A model generated the notes under the pieces. The model searched no databases. It saw nothing but the letters and a program-made list of their open reading frames with translations, and was not told the origin of the DNA. From assembly GCA_020853515.1 (NCBI GenBank), contig JADYYU010000217.1, forward strand, positions 1-7,372: 7,372 bases of DNA, in the 5' to 3' direction. The stretch's first letter is position 1; every line of letters starts with the position of its first letter. Both the position numbers and the translations under genes were made by a program. Below, piece by piece: positions 1 through 6,712 of the stretch. This DNA comes from Chitinophagaceae bacterium (lineage in GTDB: Bacteria > Bacteroidota > Bacteroidia > Chitinophagales > Chitinophagaceae).

Positions 1-202
1 AATTGTGAAAGGGCCGGTCGTCTATCGATATTCCTTCACTTCCCGGTTTTTTAGGAAATGGGGCAAGCTTTATCACCGTCAGGTTGGACCTTGCCTTCTT
101 TTGATCGTTAAATAAATGCGGGGTATTTGAAGGTGTGCTTTGCGCACAGATATTTTGCATAGCAAAAAGCATGATAGCGATAAATGAAAGGATGAATTTC
201 AT
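1..202 (-). CDS. Exported protein of unknown function, 5' part only (runs off the left edge)
   Basis: The reading frame starts at ATG 202-200 and stays open for 67 codons to the window edge, so only the N-terminus is visible. It begins MKFILSFIAIMLFAMQNICA, a typical signal peptide (one Lys, a hydrophobic core of about 15 residues, small residues before the cut) followed by Q-S, giving a likely signal peptidase I site after Ala20. The next 47 residues are polar, rich in Pro, Lys and Ser, with no motif I recognise. There is no lipobox cysteine at the cleavage site. The gene lies 65 bases downstream of lptD in the same direction, and a TAATTTTG box sits 20 bases before the ATG, so it may have its own promoter besides read-through from lptD. 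I infer export to the periplasm or outer membrane; the function cannot be told from this fragment. Confidence 0.72.
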   Translation of the reverse strand, partial: MKFILSFIAIMLFAMQNICAQSTPSNTPHLFNDQKKARSNLTVIKLAPFPKKPGSEGISIDDRPFHN

Positions 203-222
203 AAAATGAAGCTTGGAATTCT

Positions 223-230
223 CAAAATTA
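223..230 (-). promoter_or_regulatory. Possible Bacteroidota -7 promoter box for the leftmost gene
   Basis: Read on the minus strand the bases are TAATTTTG, an exact match to the Bacteroidota -7 consensus TAnnTTTG. It ends 20 bases before the ATG at 202. I see no TTTG-type -33 element at the usual 17-23 base spacing, so this is a half-supported promoter; a six-base fixed match in AT-rich DNA can arise by chance. Confidence 0.3.
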
Positions 231-267
231 CGAAATTTCAGGAAACATTCATTTGAAATATGCAAGT

Positions 268-2880
268 CTATATATTATCACGGAAATCCCTTCTTCTCAC
301 CAGTTTCAGATCCTGCAACACCGATGCCTTTACATTTAAACCAAAGTTGTAACTTTTTCTATATCCAAACGGAATCAGGTTCAAACGCATCTCCCAGCAG
401 TGCAGATCACGGTAGATATCAAAAGTAGTAAAACTGATCTTTTTTGTGGCAAAATCATAACCGCTGCGAATTCCAATTTTCCATTTGGTAGTCAGGTTGA
501 CGTCACCAAAAAAATTGACATCCTGCGTGAGTACGAGGGTATCTTTCTGTTTGGCTACCAGAAAATTCTTGCTGGCATTAATACTGTAATTGACATTTAA
601 AGACCAGGGTACGTTAAAATCTGCGTAACCGCTATAGTTGCGGCCGATCGCCTGGGTCTGATCTTCATTGGCCCTGTTCAGGGCGCTTTTGTTTTTTCTG
701 ACAGGTAAACTGGCACCTATCGCGACATTAGCGCGGTCAAAACGCATCAGTCTACCGTTGGCTTTATATTCAAATTCAGGTGTCAGACGACCGCTTGTTT
801 TGTCGATCGCATACAGTGAATAAGACATACCGCCTGAAATATTAATATTTTCAAATAAGGTGTTGCGATACACGATCGAAACATTACTCCAGCGAAACGA
901 ATCAACTGCCAGATTATAGAAGGAGGCAATATTCAAACCATCTATCAGACTCACTTTTTTGGTGCCCCCTAAGGTGTCTTTTTTATTTCTGACTTTTAGC
1001 TGCAAGGTATTGCCCAGATCAAAACCGACGCCGGCCACTTTTCCGTCAGGCGGCATGCCCAATAAGGCCCCTTCAAAATACGAAAGCCGCTGATTAGTAT
1101 AAGACTGATCGACAAAAGAATTATAGTAATAGTTAAAAATACCCCGTCCAAAATCAGGCCGGTAGTTAAAACGCACTGATGGTGTGATCACATGTCTGAT
1201 ACCTTTGACAGCACCTTTTTTGAATAATTTTATACCGTAGATCCTCGTGGAAATAGCAGAGGATAAATTGAAATCACGTGCTGTGAAAAATCCGGTTTGC
1301 ATACTGGTATCCAGACTGCCTTCGGCGAAATTATATTGTCTGAGCATTTTCTTGGTGTACCAGTATTCATTGTAGTTGGCGCCAAAGGTCAGATTGAAAA
1401 ATTTAAGCAGGTTGTAGCTGGCGTTGATCGGTACCGAATGCTTAAATCCATTTTGAAAGTCATCAAACTTCAAGGTAGAAAGACTAAACGTTGAATCGTA
1501 AAAGTCGAGCCGGTTTAATGCAGAAAACTGATAGCTGGCGCCTATTTTTTCATACCATCTGGGTTTGATCACGTCTTTTCTGAACTGAAAAGGAAAGATC
1601 TGATTTACAGAAAAGTTTAATTCCGGTAAGGTGAGTTGTACCAGCCTTGTTTGTGTATTCTGATTATGCCGCAGCGCTGCCGAAAAGTTAATGGGCTTGT
1701 CTTTCCATGTTTTGGAATAGGAGATGTTGGATGAATAGTTATTATTGAGATACAGATTGGCATCGTAGGTATTATTAGTTTGATATTTACTGCTGCCTAC
1801 ATTCACGTTTGCGCTGAAATTACTACCGGGCAGCACATTTGGATTGATCGTATGGCTCCAGGTGATGAAAAAATTTCTACTGATCGAATTGCCCGGTTCG
1901 TAGCTCTCCCCTATTTTATTATAAGCATAGTTGAAACTGAAATTGCCATTAAAACGATAGCGGTAAATATAATTACTGACGATGCCCGCCCGCCAGGTAC
2001 CCAGTGCATATACATCGGCGAGTGCCAGCAAATCTACATGGTCGCTGATTGCGAAATAGTACCCCCCTTCACGCAAACCGAAACCCAGATTTTCACTCAT
2101 ATCGTAGGTGGGCAGTTTAAATCCGCTCCGTTGCCCCTGCTTCAGCGGAAACAAACCGAATGGCAGATAAAGCGGTGTCGGAATCTCTTCGATCACCAAA
2201 TTAGCCGGTCCGGATACCGCAATTTTATTAGGTATGATCTTGATCTTTCGGGCTGCTATCCCAAAGTGCGGATGCGGATCGCTGCAGGTGGTGTAAATAT
2301 TTCCATATCCGTTGATCGAATTGTCGTTGTTTCTTTTCACCTGATTACTCAAAATAAAACCTTCTCCATATTGTGAATACGCATTTTCGATCAGGGCCCT
2401 TTTTGATTTGAAATTAAAACGTAAAGCGCTGAAGGTAGAAAACTCGTTGCCCTGATAAATACGTGGTTTTGCCCTGGATGTATCTTCAACTTCAAGCGCA
2501 ATTTCCAGAGCGGTCAGCAAACTTGAATCCTGCAAATACTCAATATAGTCAGCGGTTACTTTGATATCTTCATAAGTGATCTCTGCATCGGTGTACAGCA
2601 ATAGTTTTTTTTGAATCGCATCATAGACCATTGAATCTTTGGCCTGATATTTTACTTCGGAATCGAGTTTGTCGGCAGAAATCGGAATACCGCTTTTAGT
2701 GTGCAAACTATCTGCAGGCCTGACCGTGTCTTTTTTGATTTTTGATGTGTCGGCATAGGATATTTTAACGACCTGAGCGCTTGTTAAAGTATTTAAAAAT
2801 AGTAAGCAAATAACCAAAAATGAAATTGATTTTATTCGATTTGAATTGAAAATATGGCTATTTTTACGGTCTTGATGCAT
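268..2880 (-). CDS. lptD: LptD, outer-membrane LPS-assembly protein (OstA/Imp)
   Basis: LptD forms the outer-membrane barrel that inserts LPS into the outer leaflet. The 870-residue product is somewhat longer than the 784-residue E. coli protein. Residues 1-36 form a signal peptide ending TSA|Q. Residues about 75-235 are an OstA-like beta-taco domain, and the rest is a beta-barrel with alternating aromatic and polar strands and Asn/Tyr-rich loops. Diagnostic is the junction at 233-257 (IPTPLYLPFGLFP, then RSGFKLP), matching the E. coli proline-rich gate segment P-Y-P...P...SGF-P. The mature protein has only two cysteines: C199 in YTTC, aligned with E. coli C173, and C828 in DLHCWEM, aligned with C725. 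The ATG at 2880 is the only plausible start, since the next Met lies beyond the signal peptide. No LptE partner is visible here. The gene is divergent from the amidase operon and followed after 65 bases by another exported protein. Confidence 0.93.
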   Translation of the reverse strand: MHQDRKNSHIFNSNRIKSISFLVICLLFLNTLTSAQVVKISYADTSKIKKDTVRPADSLHTKSGIPISADKLDSEVKYQAKDSMVYDAIQKKLLLYTDAEITYEDIKVTADYIEYLQDSSLLTALEIALEVEDTSRAKPRIYQGNEFSTFSALRFNFKSKRALIENAYSQYGEGFILSNQVKRNNDNSINGYGNIYTTCSDPHPHFGIAARKIKIIPNKIAVSGPANLVIEEIPTPLYLPFGLFPLKQGQRSGFKLPTYDMSENLGFGLREGGYYFAISDHVDLLALADVYALGTWRAGIVSNYIYRYRFNGNFSFNYAYNKIGESYEPGNSISRNFFITWSHTINPNVLPGSNFSANVNVGSSKYQTNNTYDANLYLNNNYSSNISYSKTWKDKPINFSAALRHNQNTQTRLVQLTLPELNFSVNQIFPFQFRKDVIKPRWYEKIGASYQFSALNRLDFYDSTFSLSTLKFDDFQNGFKHSVPINASYNLLKFFNLTFGANYNEYWYTKKMLRQYNFAEGSLDTSMQTGFFTARDFNLSSAISTRIYGIKLFKKGAVKGIRHVITPSVRFNYRPDFGRGIFNYYYNSFVDQSYTNQRLSYFEGALLGMPPDGKVAGVGFDLGNTLQLKVRNKKDTLGGTKKVSLIDGLNIASFYNLAVDSFRWSNVSIVYRNTLFENINISGGMSYSLYAIDKTSGRLTPEFEYKANGRLMRFDRANVAIGASLPVRKNKSALNRANEDQTQAIGRNYSGYADFNVPWSLNVNYSINASKNFLVAKQKDTLVLTQDVNFFGDVNLTTKWKIGIRSGYDFATKKISFTTFDIYRDLHCWEMRLNLIPFGYRKSYNFGLNVKASVLQDLKLVRRRDFRDNI

Positions 2881-2893
2881 TTCGGAGGACCCG

Positions 2894-2901
2894 CAAAAGT
2901 A
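2894..2901 (-). promoter_or_regulatory. Possible -7 promoter box for lptD
   Basis: On the minus strand this reads TACTTTTG, an exact TAnnTTTG match, ending 13 bases before the lptD ATG. A start site a few bases downstream would leave a leader of only about 5-10 bases. No clear TTTG -33 box is found at the normal distance, so the call is tentative. Confidence 0.35.
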
Positions 2902-2912
2902 AGAAACAAATC

Positions 2913-2955
2913 AGAAGCTTACACTTTATAGGGTTAAAAGAAAATTAAAGCTTCT
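2913..2955. repeat. Inverted repeat in the divergent lptD/amidase intergenic region
   Basis: AGAAGCTT at 2913-2920 is the exact reverse complement of AAGCTTCT at 2948-2955, separated by 27 bases. The right arm ends five bases before the amidase ATG and the left arm lies just upstream of the putative lptD -7 box. It could be an operator half-site pair or a weak 5'-leader hairpin covering the amidase start. Each arm also contains the palindrome AAGCTT. No function is proven. Confidence 0.4.
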
Positions 2956-2960
2956 CGTTT

Positions 2961-3761
2961 ATGAAAAAACTAACAGCCTGTTTCAATTTTATATTAGGTG
3001 TTTCTGTACTCATATTGCTGCTATGCGCTCCGCACAATGGATACGCAAAAAAGAAGGTCAGAAAAATTGTGATCGATGCCGGTCATGGAGGCCGTGATCC
3101 CGGATGTCATGGAGTGTACTCCTACGAAAAAGACATAACCCTGGCCGTTGCAAAAAAAGTTGGAAAGCTGATACAGAACGAACTGTCTGATACAAAAGTT
3201 GTGTACACGCGCGACTATGACTGGTATCCTGAATTAAAGGAAAGGACGGAAATAGCCAACAGGGAAAAAGCGGATCTTTTTATTTCTATACATGTGAACT
3301 CGACCCCTAAACGAAATTCGCCCGTAAAAGGAACCCTGGTTTTGGTATGCGGGCCTTCGAGGGTCAACGAAAAGGAAGGTGCGATTGGTGAGCATGCCAA
3401 TAATTTTGAAGAAAATCAGGGTTTGCTCGATCCCAATGATCCTATTACATCTATTATTATTGCACAATATTCGCAGGCTTTTCTGGCTCAAAGTATTGTG
3501 TTCGGGTCTAAGATCAATGAAGAGTTTGCCAATCAGGGCCGTTACACAGAAGGTATTCGCCAGCAAAGTTTACAGGTACTTGCAAGTAGTGCAATGCCGG
3601 GCGTACTGGTAGAGATTGGTTATTTAAATAATTCAGAGGAAGAAAATTATCTGAATTCAGAAGAAGGACAAATGGAAGTGGCCATGGCTATTTTTAAGGG
3701 GATTAAATTTTACAAAGAAGAAACTGAGAAAGATCCGATCCAGATTACGATCGAAAATTAG
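2961..3761 (+). CDS. Exported N-acetylmuramoyl-L-alanine amidase (Amidase_3, AmiC-like)
   Basis: This 266-residue zinc amidase should cleave the bond between N-acetylmuramic acid and L-alanine in peptidoglycan, acting in the periplasm, typically at cell separation. Residues 1-29 are a signal peptide (MKK, hydrophobic core, GYA|K). The Amidase_3 fold follows directly. Zn ligands are H42 in IDAGHGG, E56 in YEKDITLA and H111 in SIHVNS, and the catalytic Glu is E218 in VLVEIGYLNN, so all key residues are present. Between the last two motifs lies a long insert (about 133-200, with LLDPNDPITSIIIAQYSQAF) at the position where E. coli AmiB/AmiC carry the autoinhibitory helix; I infer that activity is gated by an activator. 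There is no SPOR, LysM or AMIN domain. It is the first gene of the rightward cluster, and 48 bases separate it from the MCE gene. The ATG at 2961 is chosen because the signal peptide starts there. Confidence 0.93.
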   Translation: MKKLTACFNFILGVSVLILLLCAPHNGYAKKKVRKIVIDAGHGGRDPGCHGVYSYEKDITLAVAKKVGKLIQNELSDTKVVYTRDYDWYPELKERTEIANREKADLFISIHVNSTPKRNSPVKGTLVLVCGPSRVNEKEGAIGEHANNFEENQGLLDPNDPITSIIIAQYSQAFLAQSIVFGSKINEEFANQGRYTEGIRQQSLQVLASSAMPGVLVEIGYLNNSEEENYLNSEEGQMEVAMAIFKGIKFYKEETEKDPIQITIEN

Positions 3762-3796
3762 TTCAGGTCGTAAGCAGATCAATCAATCGTTTAAAA

Positions 3797-3802
3797 AAGG
3801 AA
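3797..3802 (+). promoter_or_regulatory. Shine-Dalgarno-like site that favours the second ATG of the MCE gene
   Basis: AAGGAA lies 7 bases before the ATG at 3810 but only one base before the ATG at 3804. Normal spacing therefore points to 3810 as the start. Such a site is notable because the other genes here have no clear one, as is usual for Bacteroidota. Confidence 0.4.
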
Positions 3803-3809
3803 AATGGCA

Positions 3810-4799
3810 ATGAATATATCAAAAGAAGTTAAGATTGGATTACTGGGTGCTGTGGCCATCGTGATGTTTGTAGTAGGATACAATTATCTGAAAGGTACCG
3901 GCGTGTTTTCAACCACTAAGATCATCCGATCGGAGTATGACAATGTACAGGGCCTGACACCTTCAAGCTACGTACAGATTCAGGGACTGAATGTAGGTGC
4001 CGTTAAGAAAATATCCCTTTCCAAGGAGCACCCGGGAAAGATAATGGTAGAAATGACTGTTGATGAAGATATTGACATCCCGGTGGATTCAAAAGTGAAA
4101 ATTGTTTCGCTCGATCTGCTGGGCGGAAAGGCAGTCACTGTTGTAATGGGAAAGTCGGCAACCATGGCTAAGAATAATCAGATGATGGCCGGTGAAATTG
4201 AACTTGGTACGATTGAAGCCCTGGGTAGTTCTGTAACACCTGCCATCGATAATGCCAATAAAATATTGCTCACGCTCGATACAACCGTACATAGTATCAA
4301 TAATATCCTGGATGCCGGCACACAAAATAATTTAAAGCAATCAATTGCACAGCTTAACTCAACGATGCGTGAATTAAGTCAGTTTTCAAATGAACTGAAT
4401 GCACAGCGCCAGAAGATCACATCAACGCTGAATAACCTCAACAGCTTTTCGACCAACCTGAACACAAATAATGGCCGCATTAATAAGATCATCACCAATG
4501 CAGATGTAACGACTACTAACCTGAGTAAGATCAATTTCGAAAACACAGTCAATGAACTCAAAGCAACCTTACAGTCATTGAATACTACCATCAGCAAAAT
4601 GAACAACGGAAACGGAACGTTAGCCCTGTTGATGAATGACGACAAACTTTATAAGAATCTGAAGAATACACTTTCTACAGCCAATAACCTGCTGTATGAT
4701 ATCAATGCAAGGCCGTCGAGGTACATCAATGTGAATATTTTTGGTAAAAAGCAAAAAAACGAATGTCCGCCGCAGCCTGCGCCGAATGCAAATGATTAA
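3810..4799 (+). CDS. MlaD-family MCE protein, inner-membrane anchored lipid-transport component
   Basis: MCE proteins bind lipids and shuttle them between inner and outer membrane, usually with an ABC permease and ATPase. Numbering from ATG 3810 (329 residues), residues 8-26 form a single transmembrane helix (IGLLGAVAIVMFVVGYNYL). Residues about 37-114 form the MCE domain, with GLTPSSYVQIQGLNVGAVKKI and VKIVSLDLLGGKAVTVVMG as its characteristic strands. Residues 142-300 are helical, coiled-coil-like, and very rich in Asn, Thr and Ser. The end carries GNGTLALLMNDDKLYKNL and RYINVNIFGKK, patterns I associate with Bacteroidota MCE proteins, then a Pro-rich tail with one Cys. An upstream in-frame ATG at 3804 would add Met-Ala; 3810 fits both the AAGGAA spacing and the common M-x-I-S-K/N-E beginning. 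No MlaE or MlaF gene is in the window, so those partners must be encoded elsewhere. Its 3' end overlaps the next gene. Confidence 0.9.
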   Translation: MNISKEVKIGLLGAVAIVMFVVGYNYLKGTGVFSTTKIIRSEYDNVQGLTPSSYVQIQGLNVGAVKKISLSKEHPGKIMVEMTVDEDIDIPVDSKVKIVSLDLLGGKAVTVVMGKSATMAKNNQMMAGEIELGTIEALGSSVTPAIDNANKILLTLDTTVHSINNILDAGTQNNLKQSIAQLNSTMRELSQFSNELNAQRQKITSTLNNLNSFSTNLNTNNGRINKIITNADVTTTNLSKINFENTVNELKATLQSLNTTISKMNNGNGTLALLMNDDKLYKNLKNTLSTANNLLYDINARPSRYINVNIFGKKQKNECPPQPAPNAND

Positions 4800-6654
4800 A
4801 TTTATTTTGAAAAGAACAAAAAGCAAGGCCCATTTATTGGCGATCCCGCTATTCATTTGCATAATATTGAGTGCTCTCAGTATAAGGGCGCAGGTAGCAG
4901 AGTTTGACAGCACAGGGCTGAAGATCATACGAATTTCACATGCAGATTCTGTTGTGGGTATGAACGAGGAAAAAATAAATTATCAGCGACTGATCGGTAC
5001 AGTGGTGATAGAGCATGATGGTTTTACGATGACCTGCGACAGCGCACATCTTTATATGTCGAAAAATTATGTGGAGGCGTTCAGCAATGTAAATATCACC
5101 AAGGCAAATGGCGTCAATGCGCATAGTGACTACATTAAGTACACCGGAAACAATAATACAGCCTATATGAAAGGCGGGGTGCAGATTATCGATGGCAGTA
5201 ATACACTCAATACCGAAGAACTCACTTACAACATTAAAACAAAGATCGGCAAGTATTTCAAAACCGGCAGCATACAAACTGAAGAAACCACCATCAGCAG
5301 CGATGAGGGAACTTATAATGGTTATAGTCAGCAGACTTATTTTAGAAAAAATGTGATTGTCACAAATCCGAAGTATACAATTGAGTCAAAAGAACTGACC
5401 TATAATATAAAATCAAAGGTGACCAGGATACTCGATCAGTCTACGATCGTTTCGGATAACAGTACGATTTACTGCAAAAATGGAAGCTATGATTCTAAAA
5501 CGGGTAATGCAGTGTTTACAACACGGACAACCGTTGTTACTGACGAACAGACGATTATCGGAAACAAGCTTACTTACAATGATAAATCGGGCAATGCCAC
5601 TGCAACAGGCAATGTGATTGTAATAGATGAAAAGAACGATACGAAATTGTTTGCCGACAAAGCTGATTACAATAAAAAGTCAGGCGATGGTAAAGCAACA
5701 GGACATGTAGTTATTGAACAGGATTCTGCGAGAAATTTACTGTACGCTCATGAAGCAATCTACAATAAGTTGAACGGGTATGTCAAAACCTCCGGTGATG
5801 TGATCATTATAGACACGCTGCAAAAGTCGACGCTGAAAGCAGGGATTGTGGAATTTAATGAAAATTCAAATTTCATGCTGGCTACTTTGTATCCTAAGCT
5901 CACAACGCTTGCTGATGAAGACAGCACTTTTATGCGTGCCGACACCATGATGAGTATTCGCATCAGAGACCGGAAAAAACTTGCGTTGATTAATTTGCAC
6001 CCCGAAAAGAAAGGCGAAAAGCCGGTAATGGTCTATAACCTGCTGTATGCTGATTCTACTTTTAAAAGTCTTGAAAATGAAGATGAAAAAAAGATCGTCA
6101 TTGCAAACCGGAATGTGAAGATCTTCAGCGACTCGATGCAGGCCGTCTGCGATAGCCTTGTTTATAATCAATACGATTCTACTTATAGTTTGTACAAGCA
6201 GCCTGTGTTATGGAGTAAAAACCAGCAAGGCGATGCTGATACGGTTATCTTACACACAGTGAATAATCAGATACAGGAACTCAACCTGATCAACAACGCA
6301 TTTTTGCTATCACTTACTGGCTACGATACCTATTACGATCAGGTTTCAGGTTCTTATATTGATGCGTATTTTGAAAAAAATGAGATCAATCAGGTGCATG
6401 TCAATCAAAATGCGGAAACCATTTATTATGGTAAAGATGATGACGGGGCCTTTCTGGGTTCAAACAAATCGGAGAGTTCTGAAATGACGGTTTATTTTAT
6501 CAACAAGGAATTGCAACGTATTGTGGGTATCGAAAATCCGAAAAATGTGGGTACCCCAATTGATAAGGAAACAGACAAAACAAAATTTCTCAGTTCGTTC
6601 CGCCTGTTGACTGAACGTAAGCCAAAATCAAAGTTTGAAATTTTAAACGATTAA
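4792..6654 (+). CDS. OstA/LptA-like periplasmic beta-solenoid protein
   Basis: The 620-residue product has a signal peptide (1-33, ending SIRA|Q) and then an almost entirely beta, OstA/LptA-like body. From residue 88 to 354 it consists of nine tandem units, each opened by Tyr and typically Y-N-x-K-x-G followed by a G-x-V-x-I strand. This fits the beta-jellyroll (beta-taco) units of LptA, LptC and the LptD N-terminus, which carry LPS across the periplasm. E. coli LptA is only 185 residues and oligomerises; this protein is over three times longer. Residues 360-610 are more diverged but keep similar strands (CDSLVYNQYDSTY, YFEKNEINQV). I infer an LPS-bridge role as partner of LptD. Start choice: ATG 4792 overlaps the MCE stop as ATGATTAA; ATG 4786 adds two residues. 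An in-frame TTG at 4741 is unlikely because it would put 17 basic residues ahead of the signal peptide. Confidence 0.88.
   Translation: MIKFILKRTKSKAHLLAIPLFICIILSALSIRAQVAEFDSTGLKIIRISHADSVVGMNEEKINYQRLIGTVVIEHDGFTMTCDSAHLYMSKNYVEAFSNVNITKANGVNAHSDYIKYTGNNNTAYMKGGVQIIDGSNTLNTEELTYNIKTKIGKYFKTGSIQTEETTISSDEGTYNGYSQQTYFRKNVIVTNPKYTIESKELTYNIKSKVTRILDQSTIVSDNSTIYCKNGSYDSKTGNAVFTTRTTVVTDEQTIIGNKLTYNDKSGNATATGNVIVIDEKNDTKLFADKADYNKKSGDGKATGHVVIEQDSARNLLYAHEAIYNKLNGYVKTSGDVIIIDTLQKSTLKAGIVEFNENSNFMLATLYPKLTTLADEDSTFMRADTMMSIRIRDRKKLALINLHPEKKGEKPVMVYNLLYADSTFKSLENEDEKKIVIANRNVKIFSDSMQAVCDSLVYNQYDSTYSLYKQPVLWSKNQQGDADTVILHTVNNQIQELNLINNAFLLSLTGYDTYYDQVSGSYIDAYFEKNEINQVHVNQNAETIYYGKDDDGAFLGSNKSESSEMTVYFINKELQRIVGIENPKNVGTPIDKETDKTKFLSSFRLLTERKPKSKFEILND
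5053..5853 (+). repeat. Nine tandem protein repeats (29, then 31 residues) inside the OstA-like gene
   Basis: Each unit begins at a tyrosine: residues 88, 117, 146, 175, 204, 233, 262, 293 and 324, with Phe355 closing the series. The first six intervals are exactly 29 residues (87 bases), the last three exactly 31. Units are similar in pattern (LTYNIK, LTYNDKSG, ADYNKKSG, AIYNKLNG) but diverged in DNA sequence, so this is an old structural repeat and not a recent DNA duplication. Confidence 0.8.
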
Positions 6655-6712
6655 GTATTCGCTTTTTATAGAAATATTCCTTTATTTTCACAACTCAAAA
6701 ATTAATTGAACT

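Noticed and set aside
232..257. Weak AT-rich hairpin (ATTTCA / TGAAAT) between lptD and the leftmost gene
   Set aside because: The stem is only six AT-rich base pairs without a proper T-run, which is not enough to call a terminator.
213..428. 71-codon plus-strand frame at the lptD 3' end
   Set aside because: It begins with TTG, covers the conserved lptD C-terminus (including C828) in antisense, and has no recognisable feature.
1780..2376. 198-codon open frame on the plus strand
   Set aside because: It lies wholly antisense to the well-supported lptD barrel coding region, has no domain or signal sequence, and looks like a shadow of lptD codon structure.
3018..3030. Possible lipobox in the amidase signal peptide (LLLC)
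   Set aside because: Leu precedes Cys where Gly, Ala or Ser is needed, and a good signal peptidase I site (GYA|K) follows, so the enzyme is not called a lipoprotein.
4741..4791. Upstream TTG start extending the OstA-like protein by 17 residues
   Set aside because: It would place a very basic stretch ahead of a normal signal peptide and lengthen the overlap with the MCE gene to 59 bases; ATG 4792 or 4786 is more natural.
3810..4799. Complete Mla/MCE transport operon
   Set aside because: Only the MCE subunit is present; no permease, ATPase, MlaC or MlaA-like gene lies in the window.
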